Origin: Gonapodya prolifera JEL478
Lineage: Eukaryota; Monoblepharomycota; Monoblepharidomycetes; Monoblepharidales; Gonapodyaceae
Assembly (NCBI GenBank): GCA_001574975.1
Contig: KQ965767.1
Location: 613 to 17,057 of the forward strand
DNA: 16,445 nt
Direction of reading: 5' to 3'
This document shows positions 8,932 to 16,445 of this stretch, piece by piece (positions within the stretch are counted from its first letter, which is position 1; every line of letters begins with the position of its first letter). The notes below the pieces were generated by a model that saw only the letters and a program-made list of their open reading frames with translations, was not told the origin of the DNA and did not search any database. The position numbers and the translations under genes are program-made.

Positions 8932-10093
8932 CTTTCTCTCGGTCGGTTCTGTCGTCTCGGGGACATCCGCAGCGGTCACCATGCTCGGTTGGAGGGAATG
9001 GAGATTTTCGGGGTGTTGCTGCGCCACCCGCTGCAAAAAAAAATCTCAGCCCCAAGCAATACCATTCATTCCCTGCACCATTTGTTTATTCCTTCACCAT
9101 TTCTTTATTCCCTCATACACATTGAAACTTTTTTTGACTGAATAAACCCACAAGGGAACATGAAAATCACCACGTATCATCGCCGTAGCCGCCTTTATTT
9201 TCGCCCTCATCGTCCTCCTCGTAGTTATCGCTGCCCGAGTTATATCAAAACATCAAACTCGCCGCCCGTTTTTTCACGCCTTGTACGATGTTCTTGCATT
9301 TGGAGAACGACGCCTCCATTCGCCTTTGAAACCTAAGAAAAGATATGCTCTGGTCGAGTTCAACGAACAGCGTCAAGAGGCCCTCGAAGCTTTTGGGGAG
9401 TGGGCGTTTCGATGGAGTGGGCACAAGGTGTCTGAATCGATTTGGGGTTTGGACATGTTGTGACCGTCCACCGATAAATGTCTTGGGTGCTCCCGCTCCC
9501 GACACGGGATAATCGATACCATCCGATGGAGCTCTCGACACCACCTCTTCAGCTACAGATGACTGTTCCTCCTTCTTAGAAAATTCCTCCGTGCGAAACA
9601 TGGTAGATCTTTGGCGAGACGAGATCCCTCTAAGACAGGTTTCAACTCTCTAGCAGGCACGTTGGGTGGTTTCGGGGGATGTGCGTCGCTTTTCCTGCGA
9701 TACGAGCCGCAGAGTTCTCGACTATGGTCGAATGAGATGTTTTGGAGAGGTCCGTTTGGTGAGTCTGCGGGGATGGTAATGGTAATGGTAAAGCAGGGAG
9801 GGGGACAACGCGCGGACCAAGCTGTCCTTGAGTGGAGGTACGAGTAGTGTTTGTTCGACCACCGGCATTCAAAGTCAATGCTTCGTTTGTGGGCTGGTCG
9901 ACATCCTGTGGGACTATATCGATGCTTCTGAGTCGTTTTGTGGGTCGCTCAGTGGCATCGANCTGGCATTAAGGAGCGTGAGCTGATTCGAGACACGTCA
10001 GTTCAATATGTCACTTACGTCGTGGTGTTTTTGGGACTGATNCCTGCTTGTACGTTTCTTTGCGCGGAAGAAGTGAGTGATATTGGAATCCAT
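8932..10093 (-). CDS. CDT1: CDT1-like DNA replication licensing factor (5' part; 3' end unresolved)
   Basis: CDT1 loads the MCM helicase at origins in G1 and is destroyed in S phase. Exon 1 (10093-10019) reads MDSNITHFFRAKKRTS, a PIP-box-like N-terminus (hydrophobic, T, x, FF, then basic residues) where metazoan and fission yeast CDT1 carry their PCNA-dependent degron. A clean 56-nt GTAAGT...CAG intron joins exon 2 (9962 to about 9704), with TKRLRS resembling a cyclin-binding RxL site. Exon 3 (about 9645 to 9260) carries LPKSFEGLLTLFVELDQSIS and then LRFQRRMEASFSKCKNIVQG, the start of the CDT1 winged helix. Exon 4 (9030-8932) in one frame reads RVAQQHPENL, as in the following helix. Donor choices for exons 2 and 3 are uncertain, one option being a GC donor at 9262. 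Ambiguous bases fall at 9962 and 10042. The downstream end is unknown. Confidence 0.6.
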
Positions 10094-10291
10094 TTGATTT
10101 GGGCCCGAGGAGTGCCAGGGGCTGGGGTGTGCGGGTGAGTGTGGTGCGGCGTGAGTAGTGGAAGGGGCTGCGAGTGGCGCAGTGGAGTGGGGAGTGCGGG
10201 AAGTGTGCAGTGCGCGTTTGGAGTGTGCTGCGGACAGCGGGTGAGTGCTGCGGTCATTCACTTCATTCACTCTGCTTTTCTTTTCTTCGCA
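10094..10291. promoter_or_regulatory. Short divergent promoter region between CDT1-like gene and CMS1
   Basis: Only 198 bp separate the two putative start codons, so the genes probably share a bidirectional promoter. The plus strand is strongly G-rich with repeated GAGTG/GTGCGG words. A GCGCGTTT sequence at 10212-10219 (AAACGCGC on the minus strand) resembles the CGCG core of MBF/E2F-type G1/S sites, which would suit a licensing gene. A pyrimidine-rich stretch precedes the CMS1 ATG. No TATA box is evident. Confidence 0.35.
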
Positions 10292-11489
10292 ATGAAGAGA
10301 AGCGCAGACGATCTGGACGACGACACGTTTGTGGACGGCGACGCAGAGGCCGCAGATGCGAAGCCGAAGAAGGCAGTGAAGAAGAGCAAGGTGAATCGTC
10401 AACTCTCATGGAGCACCGAAGTCGAGCCAAGAATGTCCGATATTAAATGTCTTCATCACAGAAAAAGCCACAAGACGGCAAAACAGAGAATGAAGTCCAG
10501 ATTCCAAGTGAGCCTTTTCCAGTGTTCAGCCAACCCACTCAACCCACCTCCCTGACTGAGAACCGAATTAATCGCCAGGCGAGCTGACAGTACCCAAAAG
10601 CTACGACGGACCTCGCGACTCGTCAGACGTCATCCATTTTCTCGGCCAATGTAAGCCTACCGTCAAACCGCGAATGGGGGGTCGGTCGGCTTCCGGGAGG
10701 GGGACGAGACGGAACGAGCGAAGCTGTCCGCTGGAGGCGAGTGACTCGCGGAGCGAACCCGAGGCCTAAGCGCGAGAGGAGTCCGCCAGAGGCGAGTGAC
10801 CCGCGGAGCGAAGCCGAGGCCTAAGCGCCGATAGGCGCTGACCGAAGAACGTCGCGAAGCGACATCGAAGCCTAGGCGCCGACAGGCGCTGACCGAGGAG
10901 TCCGCCGGAGGCGAATGATCCGTGTACTGACATATTGGTTTTGGCCGCAAGGCGTTCCCGACCTGAACCTCAAATCGAAGCGGAAAGGAACTGATCCCAT
11001 CTGGATTGTTGCCGTGATGAGTGCGGAACGGTGCCTGGAAATGCTCAAGTGAATACTCGCCGTTGTCATTCTTGCAGTGTTGCAGTAATATTCAACTCTG
11101 CTTCCTCTTTGACAGACTGACGAAAAAAATCGTGTCGAGTGATATCGGATGCGCGGCGAAGCTCTTTGGACGACACATGAAGATGCCCGAGCAGGTGGAG
11201 TTCCTTGCCGGGCGGAAAGTCAGCGTGGCGGTTGGAACACCCAACAGGTAATTATTGTGAATTACTTTCACGTGCAATGCCTGCACTCATTATCTGCGCT
11301 TTTCTCACATTCAGGTTGGTCAAGTTGATGGAAATCTCGACGTTACGAAAAGCCCAAGTGCTGGTCCTGGACGGCACGTACCACGACAAGAAGCAGCGCA
11401 CTATTTCAACCCTCAATGAAACCAAGGACGATATCAGGTCGCTGACATCGCTTGCGGTCTCTCTGGGCATGAAAATCGCAATTTACTGA
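10292..11489 (+). CDS. CMS1: CMS1/CMSS1-family small-subunit pre-ribosome factor
   Basis: Six exons keep frame: 10292-10390, 10462-10507, 10579-10650, 10952-11048, 11116-11247 and 11315-11489. They encode about 206 residues. Yeast Cms1 is a nucleolar protein of the 90S pre-ribosome. The N-terminus is acidic (MKRSADDLDDDTF) and then lysine-rich. The core contains GTDPIWIVAVMSAERCLEML, the segment KLFGRHMKMPEQVEFL and VAVGTPNRLVKLMEI, which resembles the SA-R and GTP-x-R-L motifs of RNA helicase folds as in CMS1 proteins. LVLDGTYHDKKQRTI follows near the C-terminus. It is shorter than yeast Cms1 (291 aa), mainly at the N-terminus. Intron 3 (10651-10951) is 301 nt and filled with GC-rich repeats. 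The gene is divergent from the CDT1-like gene. Confidence 0.85.
10726..10921. repeat. GC-rich tandem hairpin repeats inside CMS1 intron 3
   Basis: Two 48-nt units (10726-10773 and 10781-10828) match at 44 positions. A third, partial unit start lies at 10900-10921, and a diverged copy of the unit's second half lies at about 10853-10879. A linker ending AGGCGCTGACCGA follows both 10828 and 10879. Short perfect stems are embedded: GCGAG-TGA-CTCGC (10737-10749), GCGCC-GATA-GGCGC (10825-10838), GTCGC-GAA-GCGAC (10851-10863) and GCGCC-GACA-GGCGC (10876-10889). The array is removed with the intron. Function and family are unknown. Confidence 0.8.
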
Positions 11490-11646
11490 TAATTCACATA
11501 TACGTTTTACTTGCATTGGCACCATCGGACAATTTATCAGCATTATCGAATGTAAATATATTCATCCAATACGAGACAGAAAATTGAATTGGATCGTGAA
11601 AACTGAAACAGACCCAAACCCAACCCAACCCGAAAACCACACTCAA

Positions 11647-12287
11647 ATGTTCGCCGGAGGCTTCGTCCCCGTAAAATCCCTGCGCGACGTGCAGCCCGTC
11701 TACAAAGGTGGGGGCTCGCGACAGAACACGACCCCGAGCTGTTCCAAATGCATGAAGGCACGTCGTCCGCTCTTCCCCTCTCCTTCTTGCCCTTCTTGCA
11801 CCTTTCTCATCCCACCCACCGACCAATCGCACCAACCCAGACCGGCCACTGGTCCTACCAGTGCAGAACCCCGCCAGCGCCGTACCGTCCGCGTCCGCAG
11901 AGGTCCAAGGATCTCCTGGAGCGGGCAATTGGTGGGGGAACCGGAGGGCCAGAGAGGGGAAGGACGAGGAAGAGCGAGACGCCGGCCAAGGAAGACACTG
12001 TGGATACTGTGGCGGGTATTTTGAAGAAGCGAAGGTCTAAGAGAGAAGCGTGAGTGCTGTAGAGAAGTGGGTGTTCATGATGCCCCATGGTAAACCAGGA
12101 CGACATGTCTATTGTTTGCCCCAGGGAGGACAATTCTGACTCGTCAAGCTCGAGCGATGACTCGAGCGACGCAAGTTCCAAGTCGTCAGACTCTGACGAC
12201 AGCTCGAGCGATTCCGAGTCGGGGTCGGACAGCGGCAGTTCCTCTCGCTCATCGGGACGGAAGAAGTCATCCTCGCGCAAAGAGTGA
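11647..12287 (+). CDS. ZCCHC10-like small zinc-knuckle protein with Ser-rich tail
   Basis: Three exons (11647-11757, 11841-12049, 12125-12287) encode about 160 residues. The spliced product has a CCHC zinc knuckle, CSKCMKTGHWSYQC (C-x2-C-x4-H-x4-C), formed across the first intron. PAPYRPRPQRSKDLLE follows, then a basic segment and a C-terminal run of Ser and Asp/Glu ending in a basic SRKE. Zinc knuckles of this type bind single-stranded RNA or mediate protein contacts, and the ZCCHC10 family has just this layout. The acidic Ser tail is a likely casein kinase 2 substrate (inference). Intron 1 (11758-11840) must use a GC donor (AAG|GCACGT), because no GT donor keeps the knuckle in frame. An in-frame upstream ATG at 11584 exists but adds a stretch not typical of the family. 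The gene converges on RPS23, with 64 bp between stops. Confidence 0.85.
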
Positions 12288-12351
12288 GTTAAGTGCACAT
12301 TGTATTCTCCCCGGTCTGGCATACACGACACACTGCGGGTACAAAACCGTT

Positions 12352-13453
12352 TTACGATCGGGGCTTTTCCTTCTTCTCCTTGTACAAGGCAACTGGATGG
12401 AAAGAAAAATCGGGCGCGGTGAGATTGAGATGGGTGTGGGGTTTGGGAAGCAGGGTGGGAGTACGTACGAAGAGAGACACCAGACACCTGTAAATCGCAA
12501 AAATGAATCAGAGTATGAAAAACAAGAGTTGGAGGGAAAGAGGTTGAATGCCCACCTTGACCACCTTGAACCGAACACCTGGAATATCACCAATAGCGTG
12601 ACCCGCACGACCGAAACCGGCGATGAGAACTTCGTCCTAACGACATTGGAGCCCGTGAGCCAATTTGACCCCAAATCCGACACAGAAAGGCGAGCGACGC
12701 CGAAGCGAGGCACGGCCGAGTCCACGTACGTTTTCCTCGATGAAGTTCAAGCAACCGTCGTTCGGCACGAACGCAGTGATCTTCTTGCCGTTCTTGATGA
12801 GCTGGACACGGACACATTTTCGGATAGCGGAGTTGGGTTGTTTGGCTTCAACACCACTGAGAGACGCCGGGGTGCATTCAATTCCAACGTGAAACGTTCC
12901 CAGTTCAAAGCACAATCGAAACGCATCTTCAGAACACCCATCGCACCAAAAACCGCTGTTCAGTCCCCACTCACATCTTCTCCAGCACGATCCCCTTCGC
13001 GTGCGATGCGCCCTGGAAGGGAGACGACTTCCACACGGTCCCGAACGCTCGCTTCTTGTACTGCTTATCGGCCCAGCGGTTCTCGCGGCGGTGGATTCGC
13101 AGCTTGCGCGCTGCGTGAAGTCCTCTAGGCTTTCCCTTCCCTACAGACGGCACACGTGGTGGGCGGTGTCATTGGTGGTTGACTCTGGGGGTCAATGGGG
13201 AAAGTTTTCCAAGCGACCCAGCCGCCTCCCCCCGAATAGCTCGGCATCAGTCCCACATCTTCATTTCAATATGTTCCATCAGACGTTTACGGGAAGTACG
13301 CTCCTTAGTGGTGCGTCCCGGATGGTGTAAGCTTGTTTAGGAATCGTTGTCCATCCCCAGTTAGGTCTTTCCACACGTCCCGTTCCCTGTCCTACGCTGT
13401 CCGATAATAGTCCTGAAGGAGAAGAGGAGGGGAAAGGGGGCCAACGTACCCAT
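12352..13453 (-). CDS. RPS23: 40S ribosomal protein S23 (uS12)
   Basis: RPS23 sits at the decoding centre of the 40S subunit. Six exons on the minus strand (13453-13450, 13140-12975, 12856-12730, 12636-12556, 12487-12469, 12392-12352) give exactly 145 residues, the family length. Exon 1 is only ATGG, followed by a 309-nt intron, a common arrangement in fungal ribosomal protein genes. Recognisable parts are [40 protein letters not shown] (with the PNSA decoding loop whose proline is hydroxylated in other eukaryotes), [34 protein letters not shown] and the C-terminus [10 protein letters not shown]. Exon 5 is a 19-nt microexon encoding most of VSGVSL. The other introns are 68-118 nt. The gene lies head to tail behind RPN10. 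Confidence 0.97.
13141..13449 (-). other. Long first intron of RPS23
   Basis: This 309-nt intron (donor GTACGT, acceptor CTGTAG) splits the second codon. It is by far the longest in the gene. First introns of ribosomal protein genes often carry enhancer-like sequence or a snoRNA. I looked for box C (UGAUGA) and box D motifs on the sense strand and saw no convincing pair. Confidence 0.7.
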
Positions 13454-13706
13454 AGCTCTCTATTGTCAGTGGATGGATGTGAAAACAAGGTTGGCTGCCT
13501 GAACAAAATTCGCGGCACAGTCGGAGCTTGCGCACACTCCATCAGTGCGACCAGGAAACAAGTGCCCGCCCCAATTCACGGAACAGCTCATATTTCTGTC
13601 TATACATTTTTGGGAGAGATTCATCGGAAGGGCGATTGCGTGACCCGGAACTCCTGGTTCCCATCATTATGTGATTCCACCAACCGAATTACTGCAAATA
13701 GAGTTC

Positions 13707-15408
13707 TCATTTCTTTTCCCCGTCCTTCTTATCACCTTTGTTCAGAGCATCCCGTAGTCGTGGGTCATTGGGGTCAACGCCAGGGAGCGACTCAAGAACG
13801 CCCGCAAGAAGGTCCGCGTCAGCGTCTGCGGACGAGCTCTGATGGGTATGCAACGACGACAGTTACAAAAGACAATGAAGTTTCCGTTGCAGCGGTTTGG
13901 GATGGCTTACATCGGTTCCGCCTTCACCCGCAAGTGACATCCGAATTGCGGCTTGGATTTCTTCGTCTTCGTTCAGATCTTCCATGTTCACATCATCTCC
14001 CTTGCAGCAAGGAAATCGCCATAGGTGTGGAGAAGATTGACGTGAAAATCGACGAAGGAACAAGGGGGCGATTCTGTCCGATGCACTTACCCCTTGATTC
14101 TGTCCAACAGACATTGCCAGTGCTTGGGCTAGCAGGTCCTCGTCGTCTCCGACCACTCCTGTTGCGGCACCAGCGGTGGTCTCTCCAGCACCGGTCGAAG
14201 TGGCTTCTGGGGCCTTTGCTCCACCCGACGCTTGCTCCTGACGTGCACGTTCCTCCTCAAGAGAGATTCTAAGAGCCTGTTTTGAACGCACGGTGAGTTC
14301 TTCAAGCTGGCAAGGCCTTCTTCCTGGCCGGACAACACTCACCAGCGCAAGCTCTGGATCAAGGCTCGGGTCCACTCCAAACTCAAATCCACCACCACCA
14401 CCTGCGGAGATTCCGGCGGGAACGCCATCTTCGCCAGAGATGATAGGTGAGCTGATGAGGATGTCACTCAGAATATGGGGGCCAGGGGGAATGGATACCT
14501 AAAGTTCAAGGAAGCCGATACGAAGTTTACGCTTTTTGTACGAATAGAGCAGAATTTTTGTCAATACTCGCAAGGTGCGAGTTGTCGCCGCTGGATACCG
14601 TCTGCACAAACGCCTCAAGCTTCGCCGTGTTCTCTGACTCTTCTCCAAAGTTGACGACGTCTACCGCAACGTTGTTCTTTTTCAGCTTCTTCGCGATTCG
14701 CTGGATAGCCGGTGGAATCGGGCAGTGCGGACAGTGATGATGAAATTGGACAAAGTAGTAACAAGAGTGAGGGAAATTGCTACAAACAACACGAAACAAA
14801 AGAATTATAGCCGCACCTGGAGAGTTTTTTCATCCTCTACCAAAGGGCTGCCCACGAACGCTACAATGCGCTGCCGCTGATTTTTGTTCTGACGGTGCTT
14901 CAACACGAGCTGGACACACAGAAACACGACCAACTTTGACATTTCCCACGCTTTCGCTGCATATGAAATAAACTCACTTGGGCAATCTGCACCGCCGTTT
15001 CGAAACGAGGTGCTCCACCGATCTTGACGTTGTGCATCGCGGTGAGGATCTTGCCAATCTCCGTCGAGGGCGTGACAAGCACTTCAGGACTTTGCGCACA
15101 AAATTGCATCCGCGTTGAGGCGTCCCGAAAAGCGAGAAATGGGCGACAGGCAATCGAAACCGTTGGTTTGTGTTGGTGAACCGCATTAGTGCCTTTTCCT
15201 TCCCCAAAGAAAGCAATATCAGGCGAGACAGTCACCTTTTCCCCGCCATCGACATGAGTCCGACTGTCGACTCCGGGTTCGACTGCGTCTTGGCGTTGAA
15301 AAGCAGGTTTACAGCGTCCGCCTGGGCTTCCATCCGCGTCGGCGTGTAGTCGCCATTCCGCGACCACTCCGAGTTGTCTACAATAATGAGGGTGGCTTCA
15401 AGAGGCAT
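13707..15408 (-). CDS. RPN10: 26S proteasome regulatory subunit Rpn10 (ubiquitin receptor)
   Basis: Rpn10 binds polyubiquitin at the 19S lid-base interface. Eight exons (15408-15236, 15089-14978, 14909-14817, 14700-14572, 14498-14343, 14276-14091, 14000-13911, 13838-13707) give 356 residues. The N-terminal VWA domain (about 1-190) starts [20 protein letters not shown] and includes [20 protein letters not shown] and [13 protein letters not shown]. Three ubiquitin-interacting motifs follow: [13 protein letters not shown] (near 245), [11 protein letters not shown] (near 290) and [14 protein letters not shown] (near 305). A Lys-rich tail closes the protein. The intron at 14499-14571 requires a GC donor (CTT|GCGAGT). 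An in-frame ATG six codons upstream (15424-15426) is less likely than the MPLEAT start, which matches the family. RPN10 lies between PPA and RPS23, all on the same strand. Confidence 0.97.
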
Positions 15409-15569
15409 GTCGAGGGCTTTTTGCACGCGTGAAGGAAGGTGGAAGCGGTGCTTGGGTCAAACCAAACGCTTGCGTTCACACTTTCAACATAATTGAACAT
15501 CTACCCCCCTCTTTCTCCAACACAGGATGACCCAAAGTATCATTTTTCTATTTGAGACAAACATATGAT

Positions 15570-16445
15570 TTAGCTGCTGATGAAGAACCACTTGCCGACT
15601 GTACGAAAGAACAAGGCGAAGGAAGAAACCGAAGTGAGTGGAACAAGGACCTTGGACGCATTCCAAGCACAGGCAACACTCACTGGATGGGTCGATGGGC
15701 CCGGCGGGGAGGGGATTCTCGGCGGGAATCGCCTGAACGACGGGGTCGGACGATGCGAGTTTCGCAGCGCTTCCCTCCACAGTCGTATTGTGGCTGCGAA
15801 GGGATACACAGTCATTTCAGTTAGATCCACAGAACAGCGGTATTCGACACTGAAAAGGGACGACCTACGCACATCTTGATCTTGGAGCTGACCTTGGCAT
15901 GAATCAGTGCCTTCCATGCCTCGTGGCACTCGTGGATGACTTCGGTGGCGTATTTTTTGTTCTTAGCCTCGCCAGAAAAGGCGAAGTTGTTCTCGGGCTT
16001 GCCGTCCGGGATCTTGTAGATCCTGAACCACTCGTTGGTGGCACGGAGAAGGCCGGGGAGGTGCTTCTCGACATCCTCGATGTCTGAAGTGCGCAAAGAG
16101 AAGAAGTGATGGTCATGGCATTGTCTGGGCTTCCTGAAATTTTAGAAAAGAGAACGTACCGTTGAGCTTGGGTGCAAGAGGGTCGTTCACATCGATGGTA
16201 ATGACTTTCCAGTCGGTTTCACCTATCGTCGCAAACCAAAACATCATGAATCAAACTTCCCAGCTCCAAAGCGGCCACAACTCCCGCGCACCTTCGTCAA
16301 TGAGAGCGATGGTGCCGAGCACCTTGACCTGCTTCACTTGACCGACGTAGGCGACGGTCTCGCCGATCTCCAAAACGTCCAGAGGGTCGTTGTCCCCGAC
16401 GCACTTGGTCTCGGGGTTGGTGTGGGAGGGGTCCTCCCAGGTTTG
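15570..16445 (-). CDS. IPP1: Soluble inorganic pyrophosphatase, 3' part (5' end outside window)
   Basis: The enzyme hydrolyses pyrophosphate to phosphate with Mg2+, pulling biosynthetic reactions forward in the cytosol. Five exons are present: from the window edge 16445-16292, then 16222-16160, 16083-15873, 15793-15684 and 15598-15570 (TAA), about 188 residues of C-terminal sequence. The signature [13 protein letters not shown] with its metal-binding aspartates is intact. [57 protein letters not shown] and [20 protein letters not shown] follow. The protein ends IGKWFFISS, as in fungal family I pyrophosphatases. Introns are 69-85 nt with GT-AG ends. The stop lies about 160 bp upstream of the RPN10 start, so the genes are closely spaced in tandem. 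Confidence 0.96.

Noticed and set aside
9998-10402. Minus-strand frame of 134 codons extending beyond the CDT1-like start
   Set aside because: Only the last 25 codons before the GTAAGT donor belong to CDT1. The upstream part is Pro/Ser/His-rich antisense to the G-rich promoter and to CMS1 exon 1.
10726-10921. Regular repeats that might suggest a CRISPR array
   Set aside because: The units are adjacent, diverged and without unique spacers of equal length, and they lie in an intron of a eukaryotic gene.
10663-10950. Minus-strand open frame of 95 codons through the CMS1 intron repeats
   Set aside because: It is open only because the repeat units are GC-rich and lack stops. The peptide mirrors the tandem DNA repeat and has no gene context.
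12112-13128. Plus-strand open frame of 338 codons
   Set aside because: It is antisense to RPS23 exons and introns and has no family similarity. RPS23 on the other strand is complete and conserved.
13463-14272. Plus-strand open frame of 269 codons
   Set aside because: It lies antisense to the UIM-encoding exons of RPN10; the real coding strand is clear.
14701-14816. TGATGATGA motif on the plus strand in RPN10 intron 3, as a box C candidate
   Set aside because: It is on the antisense strand of the host intron and has no matching box D at snoRNA spacing.
15425-15430. ACGCGT (MCB-like) hexamer just upstream of the RPN10 start
   Set aside because: It is a single hexamer about 17 bases from the start codon, likely within the 5' UTR. 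RPN10 is not expected to be a G1/S gene, so it is probably chance.

Overview
The window looks like nuclear DNA of a fungus, most likely a basidiomycete. The genes are compact and rich in introns (most 38-150 nt, two near 300 nt). RPS23, RPN10, an inorganic pyrophosphatase, a CMS1-type factor and a small zinc-knuckle protein are packed with 60-250 bp between them, and the transposon remnants are of kinds common in such genomes. Splice structures here were worked out by hand from frame continuity and GT/GC-AG signals. For RPS23, RPN10, PPA, CMS1 and the zinc-knuckle gene every junction keeps frame and family similarity. Two ambiguous bases (9962 and 10042) suggest draft-quality sequence.

Left part (1-5290): transposon territory. 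It opens with the frameshifted 3' tail of a Ty1/copia polyprotein (1-165), then a purine tract and possible LTR start. A broken minus-strand open frame of unknown function (329-1270) runs up to a nearly complete but dead hAT element (1270-4012), which has terminal inverted repeats, an imperfect 8-bp target duplication, repeated CAAGT/ACTTG subterminal motifs and a transposase pseudogene. About 1.2 kb with no supportable gene follows, ending in an 11-bp inverted repeat (5237-5287).

Middle part (5293-10093), all minus strand: an unknown gene with an apparent frameshift (5293-6073), an unknown multi-exon gene with a phase-consistent exon chain (6242-8625), and a CDT1-like replication licensing gene starting at 10093. 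The CDT1 call rests on an N-terminal PIP-box-like motif, an RxL-like basic patch and the start of a CDT1-type winged helix. Its 3' end, and whether it is separate from the 6242-8625 gene, could not be settled.

Right part (10292-16445): CMS1 (plus, 90S pre-ribosome factor) is divergent from CDT1 across about 200 bp, and one of its introns holds a GC-rich hairpin repeat array. Next come a ZCCHC10-like zinc-knuckle protein (plus), RPS23 (minus, convergent with it, with a 19-nt microexon), RPN10 (minus, proteasome ubiquitin receptor with three UIMs) and the 3' part of an inorganic pyrophosphatase (minus, running off the window). The three minus genes lie head to tail. CMS1 and RPS23 both serve the small ribosomal subunit. 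RPN10 and CDT1 both belong to ubiquitin-proteasome biology in other eukaryotes, but nothing here shows that they are co-regulated.
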